In this document: piece by piece, positions 5,990 through 14,666 of the stretch
Layout of the letters: every line of letters starts with the position of its first letter
Position numbering within the stretch: the stretch's first letter is position 1
NCBI GenBank assembly: GCA_004524595.1
Contig: SDOA01000047.1
Span: 1-29,981 of the forward strand
Direction: 5' to 3'
From: Candidatus Thorarchaeota archaeon
GTDB taxonomy: Archaea; Asgardarchaeota; Thorarchaeia; Thorarchaeales; Thorarchaeaceae
DNA length: 29,981 nt
The notes under the pieces: model-generated
Database searches by the model: none
Told to the model about the DNA's origin: nothing
What the model saw: the letters and a program-made list of their open reading frames with translations, nothing else
Translations under genes and position numbers: made by a program

Positions 5990-7584
5990 AGATATTTTGA
6001 GAGATATGGACCTATATCGGAATAACCAAGTCCACGATAGTATTCCTTGACACCAATTCCACTATTGACTAGTATCTGTGTGGCATCAAACTCAGACTTG
6101 GCAAGCTCCTCAGAAGCAACTAACATCTTTTCTCCCAATCCGAGATGTTGCCAGGCATCATCATCTCTCTTCCCAATTTCGACAACAGGACCATACACAC
6201 GCAATTCTCGGATGATAAGAGAAGACTGATTAGCTATCTCTGGACGAAAGGCATCATCACTTGGGTGCCTTAAACGGATAAACCCAAAGAGAACGTCAAG
6301 ACTAGAATCCTCAAAGGATAGAAATATCTCGGTACCATCAGCTGCCTCATAGTCACGACGGATAAGCTGAATGTTGTCAGGATTGACTTCCTCATTTGAT
6401 CGTATTTGAAAATGGCCTATCTCGCGAAATCGGATCGTAGGATTCCTCAGTCCTTGTTCCTTCATTCTCTGATGTACTAGTTCTCTGAGATTTCCCTGGT
6501 TTAACCCAGCCTCTATCTGATGAAGTGGTATGTCTCTCTGCATTCTTTGAATACGGACATACTCAGGCATATTGTTAACAGCTGTGGATACAACTGAGAT
6601 AATCTGCTCGTTTGTCAATGGAACATAGGTTCCTGCCTTCCACCAGTTGTATAATTTTGTATTCTTCACAACAATAGTAGGGTAGATCTTCAACATATCC
6701 GGTCGAAATCGTGGGTCTTCAAAGAGCTGCTTGAAGGTTTCAATATCACGTTCAGGGGTTGTTCCTGGAAGGCCAGGCATCATATGATAACAAATTTTCA
6801 GACCACTGTCACGCAAGAGTTTGGTTGCGTTGACTGTCGCATCAACTCCATGCCCACGTTCTACAGTTTCAAGAATGGTATCAGAGAGTGTCTGTACTCC
6901 AAGCTCGACCCGTGTTGCTCCCATCATCAACATAGCATCAATGCTCTCTTGAGTTACCCAATCAGGACGAGTTTCAAATGTAAGTCCTACATTCCGAATA
7001 GCAGAAGTTTCGTTCTGTTTCATTGATTCTTCGAGCGATTCGTTGATTGTTCCATTCATTGCATCAAGACAGCCTTTGACAAAATATCGTTGATACTCAC
7101 CTGGTTTGGAGCACCAGTCACCCCCCATGACTATTAGTTCAACCTTATTGATGCTATGACCTATTGTCTTCAATTGTGTGAGTCTGCTGTCCACTTGACG
7201 ATATGGATCAAAATCATTTTGAATACCCCTCATTGTAGCTGGCTCATGACCAGTATAACTCTGAGGGACACCAAGATCTGGTCCTCCGGGACAATAAGCA
7301 CATTTTCCATGTGGACATTCATGCGGCTTTGTCATGGCAGCAACGACAGCCACTCCAGATACTGTGCGAACTGGTCGTTTCTGAAGAAAAAGACGAAGAA
7401 TTTCTTCTTCTTCTGGAATTGTGGCTTGAAGAAGGTCTGCGTTAGAAGGAGATCTGGAACAATGATGCCTTGCACATACTTTGTTCTTGATACGATTGAT
7501 AGTCTTTCGACTAAGCTGTTCGTTTGAGGAGAGAAGCTCTTCAATTATCTCTCGATAGATTGCATAGTCATCAGTCCCAGTCAT
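5986..7584 (-). CDS. elp3: Elp3: tRNA uridine(34) acetyltransferase / radical SAM
   Basis: This 532-residue protein has the two-domain Elp3 layout. The radical SAM domain holds the cluster motif CPHGKCAYCPGG (Cys90, Cys95, Cys98), YTGHEPATMRG, MGGDW and VELGVQT. The C-terminal acetyltransferase domain has RELRVYGPVVEIG, the acetyl-CoA loop QHLGLGEKML and GVKEYYRGLGY. Archaeal Elp3 acts alone to start cm5U-type modification of the tRNA wobble uridine from acetyl-CoA and SAM. Together with the Ncs6-type thiolase at 28123-29049 this could give mcm5s2U-like wobble bases, although the two genes are far apart. ATG 7582-7584 fits the known N-terminus. The stop is convergent with the hydrolase. Confidence 0.97.
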   Translation of the reverse strand: MTGTDDYAIYREIIEELLSSNEQLSRKTINRIKNKVCARHHCSRSPSNADLLQATIPEEEEILRLFLQKRPVRTVSGVAVVAAMTKPHECPHGKCAYCPGGPDLGVPQSYTGHEPATMRGIQNDFDPYRQVDSRLTQLKTIGHSINKVELIVMGGDWCSKPGEYQRYFVKGCLDAMNGTINESLEESMKQNETSAIRNVGLTFETRPDWVTQESIDAMLMMGATRVELGVQTLSDTILETVERGHGVDATVNATKLLRDSGLKICYHMMPGLPGTTPERDIETFKQLFEDPRFRPDMLKIYPTIVVKNTKLYNWWKAGTYVPLTNEQIISVVSTAVNNMPEYVRIQRMQRDIPLHQIEAGLNQGNLRELVHQRMKEQGLRNPTIRFREIGHFQIRSNEEVNPDNIQLIRRDYEAADGTEIFLSFEDSSLDVLFGFIRLRHPSDDAFRPEIANQSSLIIRELRVYGPVVEIGKRDDDAWQHLGLGEKMLVASEELAKSEFDATQILVNSGIGVKEYYRGLGYSDIGPYLSKYL

Positions 7585-7651
7585 ATATCATAAATCCTAT
7601 GCAATTCTGTTTAATAGCCTACGGTCTGGACGGTATGAGATAGAATATAAC

Positions 7652-8227
7652 CTACTTCTCAGGTGTCAGTGTCATATCATCCACAACTGAGATTGAGGAG
7701 GACATACTCTCAGAAGGTCCAGACAAAGTACCTACAATTATTGTTTCAATTCCAAAACGGTTGCAGACATCTTTTAGAGTGGAAATGGCAACTTTCGTCC
7801 ATCCTGTCACATCAACCTCTCCAGGAACTGCTATATCACGAACCATTATACTGAATGCCTTAACATGTTCAGCAGTAAGAATTCTTGCAACACTGTTAAG
7901 AACGACACGACGGTCCGAACTCAGTGATCGTGCATAGACTAGGATGAGTCTATCAACTGCTTCTGAAGTGGCAATAGCAGACATGGTGTTCAATCCCGTG
8001 AACCATTCCTCATAATCATCAGAGACCAGAAGAGTGTCACAATAATCCATAATAGATGGGTCGTTTCTTCTAGCAAGTTCCAAAAGAGCTGGTCTTCTAA
8101 GAACTAGATGGACTCTCTCATCCAGAATTAATTCCCACAGCCGCGAGCTATCAATGTCTACGTGCAGGGGGGTGTGGTCTTCGAGAGAAAAAGGTCTTGA
8201 TACTAGTCGCAGCTGTGGGTGGGTCAT
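7652..8227 (-). CDS. Unknown protein, helical-repeat-like
   Basis: I do not recognise this 191-residue protein. The middle (about residues 25-140) reads as successive amphipathic helices (LWELILDERVHLVLRRPALLEL, AVDRLILVYARSL, RRVVLNSVARILT, VKAFSIMVRDI), the texture of HEAT/ARM-like repeats, and the C-terminus is a Ser-rich acidic tail. No membrane segment or signal is seen. It starts with ATG 8225-8227, is divergent from the eS30 gene with a 135-base gap, and runs toward elp3 on the same strand 67 bases away. It may be a small scaffold protein; that is only a guess from helix pattern. Confidence 0.6.
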   Translation of the reverse strand: MTHPQLRLVSRPFSLEDHTPLHVDIDSSRLWELILDERVHLVLRRPALLELARRNDPSIMDYCDTLLVSDDYEEWFTGLNTMSAIATSEAVDRLILVYARSLSSDRRVVLNSVARILTAEHVKAFSIMVRDIAVPGEVDVTGWTKVAISTLKDVCNRFGIETIIVGTLSGPSESMSSSISVVDDMTLTPEK

Positions 8228-8362
8228 GATATGCGGTATTGACCGTTGTTATTAAGGTCGTCAGACTTTAAGTTACATTCACAATCACTAGGATGTAGTG
8301 TCTATTGGATAGGTTTTTATGACAACTTTTCAGAATTAGATATAGTCAAAGGTGAAGTAAAG

Positions 8363-8524
8363 ATGCCAGGTTCTCATGGATCACTTACAAAGGCAGGAAA
8401 AGTTCGTGAGTCCACACCAAAAGTAAAAGGACGTGAAAGACATACTCCTATCCCTCGTATTAGGAATAAGAGAAACTATGTCAAAAGATATGTTCGCGGG
8501 CAGGTAATCGGAGTTCGAAAATAG
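8363..8524 (+). CDS. rps30e: 30S ribosomal protein eS30
   Basis: This is a 53-residue, very basic protein: MPGSHGSLTKAGKVRES at the start, TPKVKGRERHTPIPRIRNKR in the middle and NYVKRYVRG near the end. It matches the eS30 signature (GSLxxAGKVRxxTPKV...RxKRRxxYxxRxxx). eS30 sits at the small-subunit shoulder/head near the decoding site and is shared by eukaryotes and part of the archaea. The true start is ATG 8363 with AGGTGA 8 bases before it; an open frame extends further upstream to 8246 but has no similarity there. It is monocistronic, with the TATA-like CTTTAAG near 8265. Confidence 0.93.
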   Translation: MPGSHGSLTKAGKVRESTPKVKGRERHTPIPRIRNKRNYVKRYVRGQVIGVRK

Positions 8525-8541
8525 TAATCTGTTTTTACGTT

Positions 8542-9363
8542 TTAGTATGGTTTTTTAATTCCTACTGCATCCCGACAGAATTTTCCGAAATCAGTGAATT
8601 TTGAGAGTTGTTCTCCTGTGAAAACAGGGCCATCAACGCAAGCAAGGTGACCTGTGGGATCTATTGCACATGTACCACAGATACCGCAACCGCATTTCAT
8701 GAATCTTTCAAGAGAGGCTTGAATAGGAATCTTATGTGCCAAAGCCAATCTATGAAGAGTTGCCATCATGAGCTCAGGCCCACAAGTATAGATCATATCA
8801 AAGTCATGAGCGTTAAGAAGGATTTCAGCAGCCTCCGTTGCAAGACCTTTATGTCCGAAACTGCCATCATCGGTGGCAGCTTCAAGCTTGAAGTTTGATG
8901 ACATCTTTTCATAAAATTCATTATAATAGACCAGTTCATCTCTAGTCTTGGCTCCTATCAAGAGTGTGACTTCTACATTTTTCTTGAGAAGAGAATATAC
9001 AAGAGGTCTTAGAGGAGCCATTCCTACACCCCCACCAACAACAAACGCTCTGCTAGCTGTGGTATGAAAGAAGGAACCAAAAGGACCTCTTATACCAATC
9101 CAATCACCTGGAGTACGTTCACATAATTTTCGTGTGGACTCGCCGACTGGTAGAACTGTTAATGCAATAGATGAATCATCCTGCATAGAGATACTCATCG
9201 GAATCTCATCTACTTCAGGAATCCACACCATCAGGAATTGGCCTGGCTGAAACATAGTTCGACCACCTGCATTAATCCTGAGAGTCCTCACCAGCGGTGT
9301 TTCGTGAATGATTTCAGAGATTCTTACTGATTGTTGATTGCCTGTTAACTCGCCTATATTCAT
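8542..9363 (-). CDS. pyrK: Dihydroorotate dehydrogenase electron transfer subunit
   Basis: This 273-residue protein is of the ferredoxin-NADP reductase-like family. An FAD-binding barrel holds PGQFLMVWIP and PMSISMQ. The NAD domain holds VVGGGVGMAPLRPL (about 110-122) and YTCGPELMM. The C-terminal [2Fe-2S] loop has the typical cysteine set MKCGCGICGTCAIDPTG plus LACVDGPVF. PyrK passes electrons from dihydroorotate oxidation to NAD+. Its ATG overlaps the pyrD stop (ATGA at 9360-9363), so the two are translationally coupled, as expected for the type 1B enzyme complex of pyrimidine synthesis. Confidence 0.95.
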   Translation of the reverse strand: MNIGELTGNQQSVRISEIIHETPLVRTLRINAGGRTMFQPGQFLMVWIPEVDEIPMSISMQDDSSIALTVLPVGESTRKLCERTPGDWIGIRGPFGSFFHTTASRAFVVGGGVGMAPLRPLVYSLLKKNVEVTLLIGAKTRDELVYYNEFYEKMSSNFKLEAATDDGSFGHKGLATEAAEILLNAHDFDMIYTCGPELMMATLHRLALAHKIPIQASLERFMKCGCGICGTCAIDPTGHLACVDGPVFTGEQLSKFTDFGKFCRDAVGIKKPY

Positions 9364-10235
9364 TGGTTGGTCCCTCCTGCTAATCCAATGATTTCAGAGA
9401 TATCTCTGAACCCGTGTTCTTGAAGATAGAAATTTACACCCCTCTTGATTTTTGAGAATATTTCAAAATCATTCATGACTGCGGTTCCAATTTGTATTGC
9501 GCTCGCTCCTGCAAGATGCATCTCTATGGCATCCTCCCAGGTGGATACGCCTCCAACTCCAATGAGAGGAATGGATAAAGTATTGTAGAGGTCATAGACA
9601 CATCTCACAGCAATCGGAAAGATTGCTGGGCCTGAGAGACCTCCAACTCTATTCCCAAGAGCTGGACGCATCTGCTGGATATCGATCTTCATTCCGCGCA
9701 CTGTATTGATTGCTACAATAGCATCAGCACCTGCTTCTTGAGCTGCCATTCCCACTGCAACATAGTCTGAGGCATTTGGTGTAATTTTGGCAAATACGGG
9801 TAGATTAGTGACCTCTTTCGCAGCACTAACATATTCTGATGTAATTTGTGGACTATGAGAGATTTGACTGATTTCAGCATGAGGACATGAGAGGTTCAAT
9901 TCAATTGCACTTGGACCCATCTGACTCCCTCTCTCGACAAGATCAGCCATCTCTTTGGGAGTGTCAGAAAATAGGCTGAGGACAAAAGTAGCCTTTGCCC
10001 TCCGAAGTATTTCTAGCTCAGGTGTGAAAGAATCAATACCGGGATTGGTGAGACCTACAGCATTTATGAGCCCTCCATGGGAAGCAGTAAGGATTGGTCC
10101 TAGGTGTCCTTTTCTTTGAGTAGCGCCAATTGATTTTGTGACGACTACATCTGCTTCGTGCTTCAGGACTCTAAGCATAGTAGAAGCAGTCACTCCTAAA
10201 ATGCCAGATGCTAGCCAATATCCATGAATTTTCAA
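9360..10235 (-). CDS. pyrD: Dihydroorotate dehydrogenase catalytic subunit (type 1B)
   Basis: This 291-residue TIM-barrel flavoenzyme converts dihydroorotate to orotate using FMN. Visible motifs are [13 protein letters not shown] near the N-terminus, [11 protein letters not shown] (substrate contact), [13 protein letters not shown] (FMN Lys), [11 protein letters not shown] and the phosphate-binding [20 protein letters not shown]...IQIGTA. The start is TTG 10233-10235 with a GGTGACC Shine-Dalgarno 2 bases upstream. It is first in the pyrD-pyrK operon and divergent from nop5, with a CTTATTA promoter-like box on the minus strand in the 108-base gap. Confidence 0.95.
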   Translation of the reverse strand: MKIHGYWLASGILGVTASTMLRVLKHEADVVVTKSIGATQRKGHLGPILTASHGGLINAVGLTNPGIDSFTPELEILRRAKATFVLSLFSDTPKEMADLVERGSQMGPSAIELNLSCPHAEISQISHSPQITSEYVSAAKEVTNLPVFAKITPNASDYVAVGMAAQEAGADAIVAINTVRGMKIDIQQMRPALGNRVGGLSGPAIFPIAVRCVYDLYNTLSIPLIGVGGVSTWEDAIEMHLAGASAIQIGTAVMNDFEIFSKIKRGVNFYLQEHGFRDISEIIGLAGGTNQ

Positions 10236-10343
10236 TTGGTCACCTTGAGAGAACTTGTATATTGCTTCGTAATAAGCTAGTTGGCAACATTTATTCGCTC
10301 TGTTAATACTTAATCAAACCATCTAGCTAAGGAAGGTATCATT

Positions 10344-11609
10344 GTGCCCGTCTATCTTGCATTATCAGCTTTTGGTGTATTCGTACTTGATGATAGGAAT
10401 CGAGTGATAGCAAAACATGTCTTCTATCCTGATGTGGAACGAGCTGTTTCAAATCTTCTCTCGATAAGTGAGAATGAGTCTGCACCCATGATTAGTGCAG
10501 TTCTTGAGGAGATCAGGAAGGTGGGAGAAAAGGATGTAGTCGTTGAAGATCAGATGCTGGCAAGGGCACTATCTAAAGACAAGGATGTGACTGTGAAAAT
10601 AGAGTCAAACAGGGTAGCAAAGTGGTTTAGAGAGAATCAGAAGGAGTATCTTACTCAATTAGGCATTATAAGATCGCCAGAAGATATCCCATCCTACAGG
10701 TATAATGTTGCTCTCAGATTGTCAAAATCGAAGATTAGTGCAGCAAGTGAGGAAAAGGACCTCTTGGTGAAGAATGCTATTGATGCAATAGACGAGATCG
10801 ATAAATCAATAAATGTGCTTGTGATGCGATTACGAGAATGGTATTCTGTTCACCATCCATCCTTAAGTACCATAGTTCAAGACCAAGACCAATTTGCTAA
10901 AATTTTGAGAGTAGCAACTGGTAAAGATAACATGAGTCGAGAGTTATTAGAAAATGCTGAAGTTCCTTCAGAAATTATAGGACAGATATTTGATGCTCTA
11001 CCGGGTGATATAGGGGGAGAACTTAGAGAGATTGACCTCTCTATTATCAGTAATCTTGCTTCTGCAATTGACACGTTGTACAAATCAAGAAAAAGACTAG
11101 AGGAGTATGTTGCAGAAGTCATGGAGGTTGTTGCGCCTAATGTAACAGCTCTCGTTGGACCATTGATTGGAGCTCGATTGATTAGCCTTGCCGGATCCTT
11201 GAAGGATTTATCGAGAAAACCATCAAGCACTGTCCAAGTATTTGGGGCTGAGAAAGCACTTTTTAGAAGTCTAAAGACAGGAGCAGATCCACCAAAACAT
11301 GGGATAATTTATCGAGTGCCTGAAGTTCATAACTCTGCATACTGGCAGAGAGGAAAAATTGCACGAGCTCTTGCAGGTAAGTTATCGATTGCAGCTAGAA
11401 TAGATGCATACTCTGATAGAAATGACGGAGAAATGCTCAGAGAGGGTTTCTTAGCAAGGGTCGAAGAGATTAAGAGACAAAATCCTGAACAACCACCCAT
11501 CAAACCTGTAAAATCAGAGGATAAGAAAAAATTGCAGAGAAAAGAATTCGACCGAAAAGGTCGTGATAAGAGAAAGGGTAATCACCAAAAGAGGAGTGGA
11601 CGACGATAA
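10344..11609 (+). CDS. nop5: Nop5 (Nop56/58-like) C/D RNP core protein
   Basis: This 421-residue protein is the archaeal homologue of Nop56/Nop58. It has an N-terminal fibrillarin-binding domain (1-110), a coiled-coil (about 145-270) and the Nop domain with LVGPLIGARLISLAGSLKDL, STVQVFGAEKALFRSLKTG and PKHGIIYRVPEVHNSAYWQRGKIARALAGKLSIAARIDAY. A Lys/Arg-rich tail (about 385-421) ends it. It bridges L7Ae-bound box C/D guide RNA and fibrillarin for 2'-O-methylation. The start is GTG 10344; a CTTAATC promoter box (10309-10315) lies about 30 bases upstream, so the mRNA may be nearly leaderless. The stop overlaps the fibrillarin ATG (TAATG). Confidence 0.96.
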   Translation: MPVYLALSAFGVFVLDDRNRVIAKHVFYPDVERAVSNLLSISENESAPMISAVLEEIRKVGEKDVVVEDQMLARALSKDKDVTVKIESNRVAKWFRENQKEYLTQLGIIRSPEDIPSYRYNVALRLSKSKISAASEEKDLLVKNAIDAIDEIDKSINVLVMRLREWYSVHHPSLSTIVQDQDQFAKILRVATGKDNMSRELLENAEVPSEIIGQIFDALPGDIGGELREIDLSIISNLASAIDTLYKSRKRLEEYVAEVMEVVAPNVTALVGPLIGARLISLAGSLKDLSRKPSSTVQVFGAEKALFRSLKTGADPPKHGIIYRVPEVHNSAYWQRGKIARALAGKLSIAARIDAYSDRNDGEMLREGFLARVEEIKRQNPEQPPIKPVKSEDKKKLQRKEFDRKGRDKRKGNHQKRSGRR

Positions 11610-12307
11610 TGACATCATTAGAACCGTCCAAATTTCCAGGGATTTTCATAGTAAAAGATGGAGATCAAAGTTCTTTTTCTACTAAATCCAGCTTTCCCGG
11701 GAAGAGTGTGTATGGTGAAAAATTAGTAAATATTGAGGGTAGTGAATATCGTTTCTGGTCACCAAGAAGATCAAAGCTAGCAGCTGCAATTAAGTTAGGT
11801 CTATCAGAGATGCCAATCCAACCAGGTTCAAAAGTTCTTTACTTAGGAGCTGCTTCAGGTACAACTGTAAGTCACTGTTCAGACATCATTGGAGATAATG
11901 GAACAATCTATGCTGTTGAGTTTTCTCACAGAACAATGAGAGATCTGGTATCACTTTCAGCATCAAGAAAAAATGTGATTCCAATCATGGAAGATGCAAG
12001 ACATCCTACACGTTATGCTCCATTGATTTCTGAAACTATAGAGGTTGTCTATCAAGATGTGGCTCAACCAAATCAGGCAAATATACTCTATGAGAATCTG
12101 AAAACATTCTGTTCCTTTGGGGCTTGGGGTATGCTAGCTATCAAAGCAAGAAGCATTGATTCAACATCAAGTCTGGAAGAAGTCTATAGAAAAGAGATAG
12201 CAGAACTTGATAAGAGAGGTCTTGAAATCACTGAAAATATTGACCTAAGTCCGCTAGAAAAAGATCATAGATTTATTGTCTGCCGTGTGACGGAGGATAT
12301 GATTTGA
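11609..12307 (+). CDS. flpA: Fibrillarin, 2'-O-methyltransferase of box C/D RNPs
   Basis: This 232-residue protein has the fibrillarin Rossmann methyltransferase core: VYGEKLVNIEGSEYRFWSP near residue 31, the SAM motif VLYLGAASGTTVSHCSDIIG (about 75-94), IYAVEFSHRTMRDL, VIPIMEDARHP and VVYQDVAQPNQANILYEN, and MLAIKARSID. Archaeal fibrillarin lacks the GAR domain, as here. It methylates rRNA and tRNA riboses directed by box C/D sRNAs together with Nop5 and L7Ae. The gene follows nop5 with a one-base overlap and its stop overlaps the next start by four bases (TTGA), so nop5, flpA and the UPF0216 gene form one translation-coupled unit. Confidence 0.96.
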   Translation: MTSLEPSKFPGIFIVKDGDQSSFSTKSSFPGKSVYGEKLVNIEGSEYRFWSPRRSKLAAAIKLGLSEMPIQPGSKVLYLGAASGTTVSHCSDIIGDNGTIYAVEFSHRTMRDLVSLSASRKNVIPIMEDARHPTRYAPLISETIEVVYQDVAQPNQANILYENLKTFCSFGAWGMLAIKARSIDSTSSLEEVYRKEIAELDKRGLEITENIDLSPLEKDHRFIVCRVTEDMI

Positions 12308-12774
12308 GTCCATCGATTGACAGGATTATCGAACATGACATTGACACTCTGAACAATCATCTTCCTGAATCTAGAGTCACATTAAGAGAGTTAATAGCTC
12401 AACAGATTCCAAAGTTTCTCACTCGATGTGGTGAGGAATCTGTCTTTCGCATCGAGGACATATTATTCTTAAAACAAGAGGTGCCTGAGGTCTATCATAA
12501 TGACATTAGACTCCCTATTGTTATTTTGAGACGCCTTGATTATGATTCAGGGATTTTCACTGTCGCTGGGAATAAGACCGAGTTATTCATGATTCATAAA
12601 ATCCTAGGATATGATGACCTATCATGGGAAGAATTTAGTACTTGGAGGCCGATTGAACGATTGGCTAGACCACAGGTCCAGCTTCTTAGGAGGAAAATGC
12701 CTTCTACAACGATAATTGGGATAGTCTTTGCAACAACAAAAGAAAAAGCACGAATTGATGAATCTATAAGCTAA
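12304..12774 (+). CDS. UPF0216 (DUF61) family protein
   Basis: This 156-residue protein matches the pattern of archaeal UPF0216: LNNHLPESRVTLRELIAQQIPKF, then FRIEDILFLKQEVPEVYHNDIRLPIVILRR and FTVAGNKTELFMIHKILG. The family is restricted to archaea and has no proven function. Here the start TTG (12304-12306) overlaps the fibrillarin stop, so its translation is tied to the C/D RNP genes and an RNA-related role is a fair inference. The C-terminal extension after residue 110 (TWRPIERLARPQVQLLRRKMP) is weakly conserved in my reading. There is no membrane segment. Confidence 0.75.
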   Translation: MSPSIDRIIEHDIDTLNNHLPESRVTLRELIAQQIPKFLTRCGEESVFRIEDILFLKQEVPEVYHNDIRLPIVILRRLDYDSGIFTVAGNKTELFMIHKILGYDDLSWEEFSTWRPIERLARPQVQLLRRKMPSTTIIGIVFATTKEKARIDESIS

Positions 12775-12819
12775 TTTCAACATTAGATAATCTGAAAAGG
12801 ATTCAAATCCGATTGAATA

Positions 12820-13785
12820 ATGGTGAAGATATTGACAAAAGCTCGTGCTCAACTAACAGAGGAGGTCGTAACTCAGTTAGATGAGGCTGGATTTAGCCTA
12901 TCTTCACAGTGTGATGTACGACCAAGTTGTTTCGATTTAGTCGCTCGTAAAGGAGATAGATTGCTCTTAGTGAAGGTATTAGCAAATATAGATGCACTGA
13001 CCAAGGATGATGCTGAGGCGTTACAACTTGTAGCGCAATTCTTCAGTGCAACACCACTAATTGTAGGGCAAAAGACCAGAAAGGGAAGTCTTGATTCTGG
13101 TGTTGTTTACAAACGTCATGGCGTTTCGAGTGTTGCACCGCATAGTTTCCAAACTCTAGTTACTGAGGATAAAATGCCAAAACAGTTTGCACAGAGAGGG
13201 GGAAGACTGGTTGCAATAGATGGGACAAAACTAAGAGAGGCTAGACTGCAACATAAGATGACAACAGGTGATCTTGCTGAATGTGTCCAAGTTTCAGCTA
13301 GAGCTATCCTCGCTTATGAAAAAGATGAGATGGATATCAGTATAGATACCGCTGAACGCCTTGAGAAATTTCTTGAAACGGATTTGATGATTCCTATAGA
13401 CATACTTCAAGAAACAAGAGAGATAACAGCCAGCAAACCAAACACTCCTACTGACGCTTTAGAAATACGTGTGAACGAGTTCTTCGCTCGGCTTGGAATG
13501 AGGGTCTTATGGACTGACAGAGCACCTTTTCATGTGGCTGCAAAAGAAGAAGGACCTCCATTGATATCAGGAGTAGGATCAATAAAGAGTTGGAGTTTGA
13601 AAAAACGAACAGAGATACTGAAGAGTGTTTCACAGGTTTCCGAGTCAGATGCGGTGATTTTCGTTGAAGAGGGCATAAGTGAGGAGAGCGTTTCAGACAT
13701 TCCGGTCATTAGACAACTCGAATTGGATAGTATTGATAAGCCAAGAGAGCTCAAAAAGATCATCACGGAACGATCTGGAGAGTAG
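12820..13785 (+). CDS. HTH-type transcriptional regulator (COG1395)
   Basis: This 321-residue archaeal protein has three parts. The N-terminal domain (about 1-125) looks like a nuclease-fold/sensor region (FDLVARKGDRLLLVKVLANIDAL). The central XRE-type helix-turn-helix is GTKLREARLQHKMTTGDLAECVQVSARAILAYEKDEMDISIDTAERLEKFLETDL (about 139-193). The C-terminal domain (about 215-320) repeats a related fold. This arrangement is that of COG1395, annotated as a putative HTH-type transcriptional regulatory protein in many archaea; targets are unknown. ATG 12820 is 45 bases after the UPF0216 gene, and the gene converges on RNase HII with a 6-base gap. Confidence 0.85.
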   Translation: MVKILTKARAQLTEEVVTQLDEAGFSLSSQCDVRPSCFDLVARKGDRLLLVKVLANIDALTKDDAEALQLVAQFFSATPLIVGQKTRKGSLDSGVVYKRHGVSSVAPHSFQTLVTEDKMPKQFAQRGGRLVAIDGTKLREARLQHKMTTGDLAECVQVSARAILAYEKDEMDISIDTAERLEKFLETDLMIPIDILQETREITASKPNTPTDALEIRVNEFFARLGMRVLWTDRAPFHVAAKEEGPPLISGVGSIKSWSLKKRTEILKSVSQVSESDAVIFVEEGISEESVSDIPVIRQLELDSIDKPRELKKIITERSGE

Positions 13786-13791
13786 GTAGAA

Positions 13792-14475
13792 TTAATCAAG
13801 CTTCATCTGTTTCATTGATTCTTCATCAACGATTCTTCGAACAGAGTCCCAGCTCTTCCTAATAATCGGTGGTAACTTCTGATTGTGCTTCACCAAGGCT
13901 CTTACAAATTTGACCGACTTTGGATCTGTAGGATATCCAGACCCAAAATCACCATACATTTCATGATAGGACTTGATAATAGTATCCCGCTCAACCTTGG
14001 CAATGATTGACGCAGCTGAAACAATAGGATATTTGGAATCAGCTCTGTGTTCTGATACTACTAGAGCTCCTTGAAATACAATTCCACTCTGAGTACCAAT
14101 TCTTATGCCAAAACGTTCTGCCACAACATCTGCTGCATCCAGGTAGAGCTCTTTAGGTTTCAATGATTTTGCTATAGCGATGAACTCAGCAACCTCAATC
14201 TCGTTGAGTGTTGTGTGTTTCCTTCTTTCATCTATGTCTGATGCAGAAACTTTTCTTATTACTATCGTTCTGGATATCTGTTCAATCTTTTTTCTCAATC
14301 TAAGACGTTGAGATGGAGAGAGAGTCTTCGAGTCTTTTGCACCAATAGAGGCAAGCTCATTCAATTGGTCTTCATCAATAAGAACACCGCAGACAACCAT
14401 AGGACCAATCATAGGACCTCGCCCCGCCTCATCTATTCCTGCAATACCACGAAGTTGAGTTCTCTTGATAGCCAT
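13792..14475 (-). CDS. rnhB: Ribonuclease HII
   Basis: This 227-residue enzyme removes RNA from RNA-DNA hybrids. The signature GIDEAGRGPMIGPMV gives catalytic Asp15 and Glu16. It also has GAKDSKTLSPSQR, the third Asp in ELYLDAADV, YPIVSAASIIAKVERD with the fourth acidic residue, and the end of the catalytic domain at DFGSGYPTDPKSVKFV. I place the start at ATG 14473-14475 because family members begin just before IAGIDEAGRGP; an in-frame ATG at 14508 and GTG at 14511 would add 11-12 unlike residues. The gene begins about 50 bases beyond the 3' end of tRNA-Trp on the same strand, so the two may be co-transcribed. Confidence 0.95.
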   Translation of the reverse strand: MAIKRTQLRGIAGIDEAGRGPMIGPMVVCGVLIDEDQLNELASIGAKDSKTLSPSQRLRLRKKIEQISRTIVIRKVSASDIDERRKHTTLNEIEVAEFIAIAKSLKPKELYLDAADVVAERFGIRIGTQSGIVFQGALVVSEHRADSKYPIVSAASIIAKVERDTIIKSYHEMYGDFGSGYPTDPKSVKFVRALVKHNQKLPPIIRKSWDSVRRIVDEESMKQMKLD

Positions 14476-14563
14476 GTTGTTCCAATTGTTGTGTTTACTT
14501 ATTACCATCACGGAATAGAAAGAGTGGTGGGGCGAGTGGGATTTGAACCCACGATCGACGAGT

Positions 14564-14620
14564 TTCGCCTGGCGACAGTTCTAATGACCCGCTCGTTTCA
14601 GACGCGTAATGCATCAAGAT
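14564..14620 (-). other. tRNA-Trp intron at canonical position 37/38
   Basis: About 57 bases separate G37 from the 3' strand of the anticodon stem. CTTG near its 5' end can pair with CAGG near its 3' end, a plausible central helix of a bulge-helix-bulge splice site. Exact ends are by inference from the mature tRNA. Confidence 0.75.
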
Positions 14621-14638
14621 CTGGAGCCCGTCGCCATA

Positions 14639-14666
14639 CCGTTGCAGACCGCATTGCATTCCAATG
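14639..14666 (-). other. Probable second tRNA-Trp intron in the D loop
   Basis: CAACGG (minus strand) occurs twice, 28 bases apart, at 14672-14667 and 14644-14639. Removing one repeat unit restores a normal D arm. The removed part contains the hairpin GCATTG-GAATG-CAATGC, and AGAC/GTCT can pair on its flanks, which could form a bulge-helix-bulge. The repeat makes the exact boundaries ambiguous. Confidence 0.6.

Noticed and set aside
7156..7527. 123-residue ORF on the plus strand
   Set aside because: It is antisense to the conserved radical SAM part of elp3 and has no family pattern.
14564..14620. Box C/D guide inside the tRNA-Trp intron, as in some euryarchaea
   Set aside because: TTGATG and one CTGA are present, but the second C/D pair is lacking and the spacer does not match the tRNA-Trp anticodon region.
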